Part shown: piece after piece, positions 15,911 to 23,475 of the stretch
Layout of the letters: every line of letters begins with the position of its first letter
Position numbering within the stretch: the stretch's first letter is position 1
NCBI RefSeq assembly: GCF_011089895.1
Contig: NZ_JAANAT010000002.1
Span: 496,001-560,000, forward strand
Direction: 5' to 3'
Length of the DNA: 64,000 nucleotides
From: Mucilaginibacter inviolabilis
GTDB taxonomy: Bacteria > Bacteroidota > Bacteroidia > Sphingobacteriales > Sphingobacteriaceae
Notes under the pieces: model-generated
What the model was told of the DNA's origin: nothing
Database searches by the model: none
The model's input: the letters and a program-made list of their open reading frames with translations, nothing else
Translations under genes and position numbers: made by a program

Positions 15911-16885
15911 ATGAATACCCAACAATCAACAATACCATCGACCGGCCTACTATTTAATATTGGCACCAATGCTCAAAAGATATTATTTTTTATATGTGTC
16001 ATCTTTTGCCTTTCACCTTTTGCAAGCCCCGCAATAGCTTTATTAATAGGCATCGTTATCGCACAATTTACAGGTCATCCTTACATTGACTTAAATCATA
16101 AAGCTGTTAACTTATTATTAAAAATAGCTGTTGTAGGCCTGGGTTTTGGGATGAATGTACATAGCGCCATGCAAGCGGGTAAAGAAGGAATTTTATTTAC
16201 CATCGCTTCAATAACCGGGACCTTAGTATTTGGTTATTTCATGGGCAAGTGGTTAAATATTGAAAAGAAAACCTCTTATCTTATTTCAGCAGGTACAGCT
16301 ATTTGTGGTGGAAGCGCTATCGCGGCTATTTCACCAGTGATCAAAGCTGATGAAAAACAAATATCTGTAGCCTTAGGATGTGTATTTATCCTTAACTCCA
16401 TAGCATTGGTGATATTTCCTATTATAGGGCATCACTTTAATCTGTCTCAAACTCAATTCGGCTTGTGGTGTGCTATCGCAATCCACGATACCAGTTCAGT
16501 GGTAGGTGCTGCAAGCAAATACGGTGCTCATGCCTTAGAAGTGGCTACCACTGTAAAATTAGCCCGAGCTTTGTGGATCATCCCGGTTGCTTTTATGTCG
16601 ACCTTCATTTTCAAAAACAAATCAAAAAAGATCAGCATCCCCTATTTCATAGGCTTATTTATACTGGCTATGATAGCCAATACTTATATCCCAGCTACTA
16701 AAATTATCAGCCCCTACATGATCTCCATTGCTAAGGCCGGGTTAACCCTTACCTTGTTTCTGATCGGTGCAGGCTTATCCAGGAAAGTGATCTTGTCGGT
16801 TGGTTTTAAACCATTATTCCAGGGCGTTGTTCTTTGGATCATCATATCAGTTGCGGCTTTATATGCCGTAATGCATTTGGCTTAG
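15911..16885 (+). CDS. yeiH: YeiH family putative sulfate/sulfite exporter
   Basis: The start is set at ATG 15911; an upstream TTG (15890) falls on the promoter. The 324-aa polytopic membrane protein has about ten helices and the YeiH/UPF0324 motifs 'LLLKIAVVGLGFGMNVHSAM', 'TAICGGSAIAAISPVIKADE' and 'WCAIAIHDTSSVVGAAS'. The family is annotated as putative sulfate exporter, and yeiH in enterobacteria is controlled by the LysR protein YeiE. Here a LysR-type box sits directly in front. It converges with the next gene, the stop codons being 1 nt apart. Confidence 0.87.
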   Translation: MNTQQSTIPSTGLLFNIGTNAQKILFFICVIFCLSPFASPAIALLIGIVIAQFTGHPYIDLNHKAVNLLLKIAVVGLGFGMNVHSAMQAGKEGILFTIASITGTLVFGYFMGKWLNIEKKTSYLISAGTAICGGSAIAAISPVIKADEKQISVALGCVFILNSIALVIFPIIGHHFNLSQTQFGLWCAIAIHDTSSVVGAASKYGAHALEVATTVKLARALWIIPVAFMSTFIFKNKSKKISIPYFIGLFILAMIANTYIPATKIISPYMISIAKAGLTLTLFLIGAGLSRKVILSVGFKPLFQGVVLWIIISVAALYAVMHLA

Positions 16886-16886
16886 T

Positions 16887-17504
16887 CTAAATGCCTTTCT
16901 TAACCTTTGTAATTCTCTTGTCTCTTATCAAGGGAACGATAAGAAATACAAACAGCCAGATTAATCCAAATACTACACTTGAACTTAGAAAAATAATACT
17001 TATTTTCTGTTTAATCAGATATTCCGCAATCGTCTGAAATAATGAAAACTGGAAAACAAACTGAAGCACCTGTTTGGCTTTGTTAGCAGATATCGTCAGA
17101 TTATAAAGCAATAACAAAGGTAAAAGTGCGAAGCTGATCAACCGTCTGGATATTACAATAACCAGCCTATGTTTGGGTATATGCTGATATTTCATAAGCA
17201 AGCGGAAGATGAAAACAGTTAATATCATGACTGCAAATGATACCAAGAACTTTTTGCCGAGGAATTTTGGATATCCTTTGAATCCTTCAGTGTTTTCACT
17301 AATTTCAAGCAGATCTTTTTGCTTGACGTCTTGCTTCGCCCGCTCAAATGAAGTTTCAAAATCACTTCCTTCACCGAGATATAATTCTGTCAGGATTGCC
17401 AGGTGGTCGGCCATCTCTTTGATTAATTTGTCTTCAATTACTCCAGAATGTTTCAAATAACCTATTATCTGGTCATACTCAAATTCCGTTAATTCTCGCT
17501 TCAT
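16887..17504 (-). CDS. Membrane protein with N-terminal HAAS-like domain, partner of PadR
   Basis: A 205-aa protein with a soluble N-terminal helical part (about 1-85: 'EFEYDQIIGYLKHSGVIEDK', 'MADHLAILTELYLGEGSDFE') that resembles the permease-prefix/HAAS domains found beside PadR regulators. Four predicted membrane segments follow to the end. No catalytic motif is present. Its start overlaps the PadR stop by 4 nt, so the pair is one operon; PadR-linked membrane proteins of this kind usually act in envelope stress or drug response. The function is not known. Confidence 0.72.
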   Translation of the reverse strand: MKRELTEFEYDQIIGYLKHSGVIEDKLIKEMADHLAILTELYLGEGSDFETSFERAKQDVKQKDLLEISENTEGFKGYPKFLGKKFLVSFAVMILTVFIFRLLMKYQHIPKHRLVIVISRRLISFALLPLLLLYNLTISANKAKQVLQFVFQFSLFQTIAEYLIKQKISIIFLSSSVVFGLIWLFVFLIVPLIRDKRITKVKKGI

Positions 17505-17839
17505 GCGATATTTACGTTAAAATCAATTACATCATTTAGCGATTTGATGAAAGATGCCAGTTCAGCGATCTTTTCGGTTGCTACGGCAGCGCCGCTTTTC
17601 GTCAGCCGGTAATATACCCTCGGCCTTTTGCCTACCATTACAGATTCTGTTTCCAAAACCCCAGTCGCTTCCAATTTGTGGAGAGACGAATACATCGCAC
17701 CCTCACTGATCTGAATTTTATTAGCGGTAAGTTCTTTCACCGTTTGGGTGATCTCATACCCATACATCTTAACGTTTTCCGACAGTAGTTTCAAGATAAT
17801 AATCTCAATTGTACCCTTTAGCAGCTCTTTAGAATACAT
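17501..17839 (-). CDS. PadR family transcriptional regulator
   Basis: A 112-aa protein. The PadR winged helix covers about residues 8-85: 'GTIEIIILKLLSENVKMYGY', 'SEGAMYSSLHKLEATGVLET', 'RPRVYYRLTKSG'. A short C-terminal helix for dimerisation follows. This is the short PadR-s2 type. It is divergent from the secreted-protein gene at 17997 across 157 nt and overlaps the membrane-protein gene by 4 nt, so it probably represses its own operon. Confidence 0.88.
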   Translation of the reverse strand: MYSKELLKGTIEIIILKLLSENVKMYGYEITQTVKELTANKIQISEGAMYSSLHKLEATGVLETESVMVGKRPRVYYRLTKSGAAVATEKIAELASFIKSLNDVIDFNVNIA

Positions 17840-17996
17840 ACTTTTTTTTAGGCAAATATAGCCCTAAAATGATTACATACCCTTTATAGCAAGGTATATT
17901 TTGAAAAAGATTAAACCTTTAATTGAATATTGAGTTTAACACTTATATAAGATACGATGCATTGTATAAGGATGTATTTATCGATCAATTTTAAAG

Positions 17997-18365
17997 ATGA
18001 AAAAGCTAATCATACTGTGTGGATTTATTTCAATTATGAACGTAGCGTGTGCGCAGCAAATGCAAAAAACACCCAATCAGAGGGCTGAACATAAGACTCT
18101 TTTACTTCAAAAACAATTGTCGCTTAATAAAGAACAAGCCAGAAAAGTAAAAGTAATAATGTTGGAGCAAGCTGTTCGCATAGATAGCCTTAAAGCTAAC
18201 AGGCAAGCAGAAAAGAGAAACCGGCGGCTAACAAAACGGCAAATTATTGCCCAGACTGACGGCAGGATGGAAAAAATACTCTCTGCTGATCAAGAAGCAA
18301 CATACCTTAAATGGAAAGAATTAAAAAAGGCAAAACACAGTAGAAATGGAAAACAGGCGGACTAA
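17997..18365 (+). CDS. Secreted Spy/LTXXQ-like helical protein
   Basis: A 122-aa protein with a signal peptide ending near 'NVACAQ' (residue 19-20) and a basic helical body. 'LLLQKQLSLNKEQARKVKVI' and 'MEKILSADQEATYLKWKELK' match the Lxx-Q and 'LT..Q' pattern of periplasmic Spy/CpxP-type proteins and of many Bacteroidota DUF4890-like proteins. These are thought to be envelope chaperones or stress proteins. It is very Lys/Arg/Gln rich. Family placement is by pattern only. Confidence 0.68.
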   Translation: MKKLIILCGFISIMNVACAQQMQKTPNQRAEHKTLLLQKQLSLNKEQARKVKVIMLEQAVRIDSLKANRQAEKRNRRLTKRQIIAQTDGRMEKILSADQEATYLKWKELKKAKHSRNGKQAD

Positions 18366-18406
18366 CCACCGCTAGAAAATGAATTAATAACAACTAAATA
18401 ATATCT

Positions 18407-18730
18407 ATGAAAAAGAAATCAATTGTTGGTGGTTTATTTGTTGCCATGCTGGCAGTGACCAGTGTATCCAACGCACAGACCAGGACACCATTGATCAATC
18501 ACCGGGAGAAAAACCAAAAAGCAAGGATTAATCAAGGTGTAAGAAGCGGTGAATTGACCCATCATGAGGCACATACGCTGAGAAATAATGAACGAAATAT
18601 TAACGCAGAAAAAAGAATTGCAAGAGCAAACGGAAAAGTCGGCCCAAGGGAAAGGAGCATGATCCGCCATCAAGAAAGCCGGGATAGCCGAACAATTTAC
18701 AATAAAAAACACAATGCAGCTGTCAATTAA
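18407..18730 (+). CDS. Secreted basic helical protein, unknown
   Basis: A 107-aa protein with a signal peptide cut near 'VSNAQT' (residue 23-24). The mature part is strongly basic, His/Arg/Asn rich and helical ('INQGVRSGELTHHEAHTLR', 'NERNINAEKRIARANGKVGP'), similar to the short EF-hand-free secreted proteins common in Sphingobacteriaceae. The duplicated 'SGELTxxEA..L' style suggests a helical-hairpin repeat. No enzyme motif is present. It probably shares an operon with the gene at 17997, 41 nt upstream. Confidence 0.62.
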   Translation: MKKKSIVGGLFVAMLAVTSVSNAQTRTPLINHREKNQKARINQGVRSGELTHHEAHTLRNNERNINAEKRIARANGKVGPRERSMIRHQESRDSRTIYNKKHNAAVN

Positions 18731-18758
18731 TTAATTGTTTAATCATACACCTATCAAA

Positions 18759-18908
18759 ATGAAAATAATGAAATATCTGCTTTTACTCTTTGTAATCGCA
18801 TTCAGCTTTAGTTCCTGTGTAGTCAGGCGTGGACCCGGATGGATTCCCGGTCACTATGATGTGGGTCCTTACGGTGGCAGGCATTGGGTTCCGGGTCATT
18901 ATCGTTAA
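18759..18908 (+). CDS. 49-aa lipoprotein with WxPGHY/R motifs
   Basis: A short frame: lipoprotein signal peptide 'YLLLLFVIAFSFSSC' with lipobox Cys20, then 'GWIPGHYDVGPYGGRHWVPG' and a terminal HYR. The WxPGHx motif is shared with the WxxGxW-repeat protein at 19996 on the other side of the insertion sequence, so the two genes were probably neighbours before the IS inserted. The function is unknown. Confidence 0.6.
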   Translation: MKIMKYLLLLFVIAFSFSSCVVRRGPGWIPGHYDVGPYGGRHWVPGHYR

Positions 18909-18926
18909 TATATTTATTAAATCTCA

Positions 18927-19980
18927 ATGCGAATCAAGAGTCGAAATATGTTGATAACTTCAGGAGATAAATCGTTGATTGTGAGCGATTTAGCGACGAA
19001 TATATTTGGTTAAAGCCTTGAAAATCAGTATCTTAAAGAAGATTACCACATCGAACTTTAAGAATGATTCCCAAGGCTAAGGCACTCAAACTAATCGCTA
19101 TATACCTGTATATATGCAAGTTACACAGCGACGAACTCAAACACCTATCTCAAAGATACACCAATAACGACAAACCCGACTTTACAGATCAGGAAATTAT
19201 GACATTATATCTTTTTACTGTTCAGCAGGAGCAACGTTTCAGTGTATCGCAGGTCTATGCTTTTGCTGACCAGTACCTGCGTTCCTGGTTTCCTGCGTTG
19301 CCTTCTTACAAAGCTTTTAATAACAGGTTAAACAGGCTTAGTGAGGCGTTTAAAGCTGTAGCTGCTCATTCCTTTTCGACTTTTATACCACCGGAATGTG
19401 ACACTGCTATAAGCTTACTCGATTCTATGCCTATTATTACCTGCTCAGGAAAGCGCAGCGCTAAAGTAGCCACTGAAATCACGGACAAAGGGTATTGCTC
19501 TACTAAATCCATGTTTTACTATGGGCTTAAGTTACATGCCCTGGCCTTTCACGGCCCAAAACGCTTGCCTTTTCCCGAACATGTAGTAATCACTCCGGCA
19601 TCCGAGAATGATTTAAATGTTTTCAGGCAAGATTGGAGCAATATAAACAACCGCACTTTCTTTGGGGATAAAATTTACAATGATGCGGAATTCTTTAAAG
19701 ATTTAGCTATAAATACCAATTCTATCATGCTTACACCTGTTAAGGGGATAAAAGGACAACCCGAGGTAATCAAACAAAGAGATAAAGCTGCAAATGATCT
19801 GTTCTCCACTGCTGTCTCTACCATTAGGCAGCCTATTGAGTCCCTATTTAACTGGCTGATAACAAAAACGGATATACAGAGAGCCAATAAGGTCAGATCA
19901 ACAAAGGGTTTGCTTATTCATGTTTTTGGTAAAATTGCTGCCGCTTTTATTTATCTTGTCTTTTAACCCTTGATTCGCAT
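18927..19980 (+). mobile_element. Intact DDE insertion sequence, 1054 bp, with 5-bp target duplication
   Basis: Terminal inverted repeats begin ATGCGAATCAAG at 18927 and end with its exact complement at 19980; the match continues imperfectly for about 20 bp. TCTCA occurs directly outside both ends (18922-18926 and 19981-19985), as expected for a target-site duplication. It holds a single full-length transposase gene. The identical ends and duplication point to a recent insertion between two small-protein genes. Confidence 0.85.
19064..19966 (+). CDS. IS transposase, DDE type (IS982-like)
   Basis: A 300-aa transposase with an apparently complete DDE triad: D120 ('LLDSMPIITC'), D202 ('FFGDKIYND') and E259 ('IRQPIESLFNWL'). 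The spacing of 'DSMPI', then 'KGYCSTKSMFYYGLKLHAL', then 'GDKIYND' resembles the IS982 group within the IS4/IS5-like superfamily; the family name is tentative because the IS ends (ATGCG) are not the usual IS982 ends. The gene fills the element and stops 14 nt before the right end. Confidence 0.85.
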   Translation: MIPKAKALKLIAIYLYICKLHSDELKHLSQRYTNNDKPDFTDQEIMTLYLFTVQQEQRFSVSQVYAFADQYLRSWFPALPSYKAFNNRLNRLSEAFKAVAAHSFSTFIPPECDTAISLLDSMPIITCSGKRSAKVATEITDKGYCSTKSMFYYGLKLHALAFHGPKRLPFPEHVVITPASENDLNVFRQDWSNINNRTFFGDKIYNDAEFFKDLAINTNSIMLTPVKGIKGQPEVIKQRDKAANDLFSTAVSTIRQPIESLFNWLITKTDIQRANKVRSTKGLLIHVFGKIAAAFIYLVF

Positions 19981-19995
19981 TCTCAATACATTTTT

Positions 19996-20295
19996 ATGAA
20001 AAAAATAGCAAGTTTTCTAATATTGTTATCCGTCCTAACATTAGGCGGAAACAAAAGTTTTGGTCAAATCATCGTCAGAGTTCGTCCTGCAAGACCTGCC
20101 GTAGTTATTAATCGGCCGCCCGCGCCGTCGCCCCGCCACGTTTGGGTAGATGAAGACTGGCAGCTAAGTGGTGGCAGATATGTTTGGCATGGTGGTTATT
20201 GGACAGCGCCGCCTCGACCGGGGGCTTTCTATGTTAGAGGGCATTGGCGAAACACACGTCGCGGCTCAATTTGGGTTCCAGGTCACTGGAGATAA
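19996..20295 (+). CDS. WxxGxW repeat secreted protein (BcpO-related)
   Basis: A 99-aa protein with a signal peptide (to about residue 23), a Pro/Arg-rich stretch ('IIVRVRPARPAVVINRPPAP') and a repeat region 'YVWHGGYW...FYVRGHWRN...IWVPGHWR', i.e. three WxxGxW-type units. Such proteins are common in Bacteroidota and Proteobacteria and have no known activity. The IS sits 15 nt upstream of its ATG, so its original promoter may have been displaced. A strong terminator follows. Confidence 0.75.
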   Translation: MKKIASFLILLSVLTLGGNKSFGQIIVRVRPARPAVVINRPPAPSPRHVWVDEDWQLSGGRYVWHGGYWTAPPRPGAFYVRGHWRNTRRGSIWVPGHWR

Positions 20296-20304
20296 AAGAG
20301 AAGG

Positions 20305-20340
20305 CCGTCTCATAACTAGTTTATGAGACGGTTTTTGTTT
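20305..20340 (+). terminator. Rho-independent terminator after the WxxGxW gene
   Basis: An 11-bp perfect stem (CCGTCTCATAA / TTATGAGACGG) with a 5-nt loop, followed by TTTTTGTTT. It lies 10 nt after the stop of the gene at 19996. Confidence 0.9.
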
Positions 20341-20452
20341 AAAAAGCATTTAATAGCCCCACTAGGAACAAAGTTTGTAATGGTAGATTGTCGGGGGATT
20401 TTTCTATTTGAGCAGGATTTTAGCGAAAAAAGCGAAGTTTTGCTTACGCTTC

Positions 20453-20569
20453 CTATTTTCTGAGGTTATGTCCGATGGAAAGTAAGCCGATTTCGACTTC
20501 GGTTTTTGTTAATCCTTTGAGCAGGAACCTGCGGAAACCATGATTATGCTTGATTTGGGCGAATACGGG
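20453..20569 (-). pseudogene. Remnant of an IS1182-type transposase (C-terminal 38 codons)
   Basis: On the minus strand a 38-codon frame ends in TAG at 20453-20455 and reads 'VFAQIKHNHGFRRFLLKGLT' then 'EIGLLSIGHNLRK', the characteristic C-terminus of IS1182-family transposases. Upstream of codon 1 the frame is closed by a stop, so only the tail survives. The surrounding 20341-20770 holds no other gene I can support and is probably the rest of the decayed element. Confidence 0.7.
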
Positions 20570-20772
20570 TTATACATAGGGCTACTTTAGCGTGATTTAT
20601 GGTACTTTATCTTACTGGTGATGTTACTTATTTGTTACTTTATGTTTTTAACTATTTGAAAATCAATGGTTAATTACATTCCGGCCATGTGGCAAAGTTC
20701 ATAAATATATTTAGTAAATGATATTAAGTTAAGCCTTGTTTAAATTAAGAGAATTTAATTCGAATAACTTAT

Positions 20773-20787
20773 CAAACGTTTGTGCGG
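20773..20787 (+). repeat. 15-bp repeat, copy 1 (upstream of the M60 gene)
   Basis: CAAACGTTTGTGCGG contains the 10-bp palindrome CAAACGTTTG. A near-identical copy (CAAACGTTTGTGTGG) lies at 22466-22480, so the pair brackets the peptidase gene. Confidence 0.5.
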
Positions 20788-20919
20788 TGTTTTATTACGA
20801 TGGCGACCATCTGTACGCATATATTTAGGATACCTGAAAAAACCAATGTTATTGCTAACATGATCAGCAATAACTTTATACTAAACAATAATTTATCACT
20901 AGCTATATACAACCAATTC

Positions 20920-22428
20920 ATGAAGAAATTATTTACCATTGTATTTTTAGCCTCCGGGCTTGCCACATTTGCTCAAACTCCCAAAAAAGATCCGGCAACG
21001 GTTCTTATTTCTCCACAACAAACCCTTTCTAAGAAAGATACCGATTTTAGAAAGGCAATAGCCAAATGGAGCGATGAAGTATTAAAAAGCACCAATTATA
21101 AAAATGTCAAGGCACAACCCTCATCAGCCATCTTTCCGGGTGCGGTAAAGCCAGGCTATCAATTGATAAGCCAAACTGTAAGTATCCAGCACAAAAAAAT
21201 AGCCGATAGTCTGGTAGGTATTGTATCCACTTTAGGCTATTCGGGTTATGATCATGATATTATGTACAGCACCGGCTTGTATGCCGTAGCAGGGCAATAT
21301 ATAGAGATAGACGTACCTAAAAACACCAATACTGATGATTTGGAGGCGCAAATTGGTGCCCATACCGATAGGCTGAATGAGTGGGTAGCAGGCACGGAGG
21401 ATTGGCGCCGTATGCCCATCATTACCAAGACGCAGAAATTGGTGGTTGGTGTAAACAGGTTGGCTTCGCCTTTTGGCGGGTTGATTTATATTAACCTAAA
21501 CCCGAAAAGCCAGAGCAGAAAAATTGATCTTAAAATTAGTCATGCTGTAACTGCCCCGCTTTTTGTATTGGGTAAAACCTCACCAAGTGACTGGGAGAAC
21601 CAACTCAAAAATAACAAAGCGCCCTGGGGCGAGATGGCTACCGAAAACGTAATTTTAACCTTGCCCGATAGTGTTTTGCAAACCATTAAAAACCCACAGG
21701 AAGTAATGAAGCTTTGGGACCTGATTATTGGGGGCGAAATGGACCTGGCCCAAATGCCTTTGCCATTTTACAGAGCGCAGCGTTTAGTACCCGATGAGCA
21801 TATTGGCGGTGGTTATATGCACAGTGGTTATCCAATAATGATACATCACTCTCCTTCAAAACATATGTTATCCAACGAAATTATGGCCAACCCCGAGCTT
21901 TTGATGAAACCCAGCGGTGGTGGAGCCAATTGGGGCTTCTTCCACGAAATAGGCCACAATATGCAAAACCTGAACTGGGTATTTGGCGGTACAACCGAGG
22001 TAAGTAACAACTTTTTTTCGTTGTACATGTTTGACCGGTTGATGGGTGGGCGAGACAATGCACATAACGCAATTTCAAATGCCAATACACAAAAGCAAAT
22101 GAAAAAGTATTTTGCGGAGGGAGCTAATTACGAGAAATGGAAAAACGACCCATTTTTGGGTTTGATCATGTTTCGCCAGATGCAGGAGGGTTTTGGTTGG
22201 GAAAGCTTTAAAGCTTTTTTTAGAGAATACCAAAAAATTGGCCCCAACATAGGTGATTTAAACGATCAGCAGAAACGTGATTTATGGGTAAAAACCTACT
22301 CCAACATTGTAAAAAGAAACCTTGCACCGTTTTGGAATACCTGGGGTGTAACCATTAGCGATAATGTAAATAAAGAACTGTCCGTTTATCCGCAATGGAT
22401 GCCTTATAATTTTCCACCGCAAAATTAA
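20920..22428 (+). CDS. Secreted M60-family (enhancin-like) zinc metallopeptidase
   Basis: The start is set at ATG 20920, which gives a clean signal peptide (MKKLFTIVFLASGLATFAQT); an upstream in-frame start at 20782 would bury it. The 502-aa product has the gluzincin motif H342-E-I-G-H346 with the third ligand E360 ('GGTTEVSNN'), matching HExxH-(8-28)-E of peptidase M60. M60 enzymes from gut bacteria cleave mucin-type glycoproteins; in a soil-type bacterium the substrate is open. It is flanked by two copies of a 15-bp repeat and follows an IS remnant. Confidence 0.85.
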   Translation: MKKLFTIVFLASGLATFAQTPKKDPATVLISPQQTLSKKDTDFRKAIAKWSDEVLKSTNYKNVKAQPSSAIFPGAVKPGYQLISQTVSIQHKKIADSLVGIVSTLGYSGYDHDIMYSTGLYAVAGQYIEIDVPKNTNTDDLEAQIGAHTDRLNEWVAGTEDWRRMPIITKTQKLVVGVNRLASPFGGLIYINLNPKSQSRKIDLKISHAVTAPLFVLGKTSPSDWENQLKNNKAPWGEMATENVILTLPDSVLQTIKNPQEVMKLWDLIIGGEMDLAQMPLPFYRAQRLVPDEHIGGGYMHSGYPIMIHHSPSKHMLSNEIMANPELLMKPSGGGANWGFFHEIGHNMQNLNWVFGGTTEVSNNFFSLYMFDRLMGGRDNAHNAISNANTQKQMKKYFAEGANYEKWKNDPFLGLIMFRQMQEGFGWESFKAFFREYQKIGPNIGDLNDQQKRDLWVKTYSNIVKRNLAPFWNTWGVTISDNVNKELSVYPQWMPYNFPPQN

Positions 22429-22465
22429 TGGGGGATGTAACGAGCGTGCTTTATCAAATAAAAAA

Positions 22466-22480
22466 CAAACGTTTGTGTGG
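22466..22480 (+). repeat. 15-bp repeat, copy 2 (downstream of the M60 gene)
   Basis: CAAACGTTTGTGTGG differs at one base from the copy at 20773, in the same orientation. It lies 38 nt after the peptidase stop. The 22429-22692 gap shows nothing else I can assign. Confidence 0.5.
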
Positions 22481-22692
22481 ATAATACGGACAGTTGAGCA
22501 TTTGATCCGGCTCTAATAGATTGACTGGCTTTTGTAATAAAGCTCAGGATGAAGAACGCGCTGCATTTGTATCCGGTATCCGGATCATCAGCGGTTTGTA
22601 AAGTGTGTTTGATTCCCTTAATTTTAATCTGCAAATTATCATATTAAGGGTAAATTAGATAACTAATTTAGTGCTAATCAAATATCATTGTT

Positions 22693-23436
22693 ATGAAAAC
22701 CAGTAGCCGTAGAAAATTCATTGAAGATTCATTTAAAGTAACTGTAGCAGTTGCAGTAGGAGGCCCGATAATTTTAGATAGTGCATCAGCCTTAGCCGCT
22801 AACCAGGATCATGATGCCAAAGCAAATGTAGATAGTCCCTTGAAATTTGTACAAGCCCCTTTAGGGTTTAGCTACAGTGCCCTGGAGCCTAATATAGACG
22901 CACTCACTATGGAGATTCATTATACCAAACACCATACCGCCTATATCAAAAACGTAAACGACGCTATTGTTGCCGAAAAGCTCAATTATACCACAGAGAA
23001 GGAATTTTTTGATAATGCGTCCAAACTATCGGCTAAAGCCAGAAATAATGGCGGCGGCGCCTGGAATCATAACTTCTTTTGGGCCAGCTTAAAACCGGGC
23101 ACCAGCAGCGGACCTGATGGAAAGGTTAAGGATGCTATTACCAGTGCATTTGGTGGTACAGATAAGTTTAAAGAGCTATTTACCCAGGCCGCTTTAACCC
23201 GTTTTGGTTCGGGCTGGGCATGGCTGGTTAATGACAACGGGACTTTAAAAATAACCTCTACAGCTAACCAGGATAATCCTTTATTTGATAGAGCAGAAGT
23301 TAAAGGAACACCATTGTTGGCTTTGGATGTTTGGGAGCATGCCTACTACTTAAAATATCAGAATAAACGTAATGAGTACATCGCTAACTGGTGGAATGTG
23401 GTTAACTGGGATGAGGTGAATAAGCGATTGGGTTAA
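22693..23436 (+). CDS. Exported Fe/Mn superoxide dismutase
   Basis: A 247-aa protein with an N-terminal signal containing consecutive Arg ('SSRRKFIEDS') and a hydrophobic stretch ending 'SASALAAN', suggesting Tat or Sec export. The mature SOD has the metal ligands His76 ('MEIHYTKHH'), His in 'AWNHNFFW', Asp and His in 'DVWEHAYYLKYQN'. 'TANQDNPL' resembles the Mn-type or cambialistic enzymes more than Fe-type ('SNAGTPL'). It dismutates superoxide in the periplasm. It converges with the MATE gene. Confidence 0.9.
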   Translation: MKTSSRRKFIEDSFKVTVAVAVGGPIILDSASALAANQDHDAKANVDSPLKFVQAPLGFSYSALEPNIDALTMEIHYTKHHTAYIKNVNDAIVAEKLNYTTEKEFFDNASKLSAKARNNGGGAWNHNFFWASLKPGTSSGPDGKVKDAITSAFGGTDKFKELFTQAALTRFGSGWAWLVNDNGTLKITSTANQDNPLFDRAEVKGTPLLALDVWEHAYYLKYQNKRNEYIANWWNVVNWDEVNKRLG

Positions 23437-23475
23437 ATTATTTTTATGTAGAGACGATGAAATTCAGACAGTTTC

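Noticed and set aside
20782..20919. Upstream in-frame start of the M60 peptidase
   Set aside because: It would bury a clear signal peptide 46 residues inside the protein.
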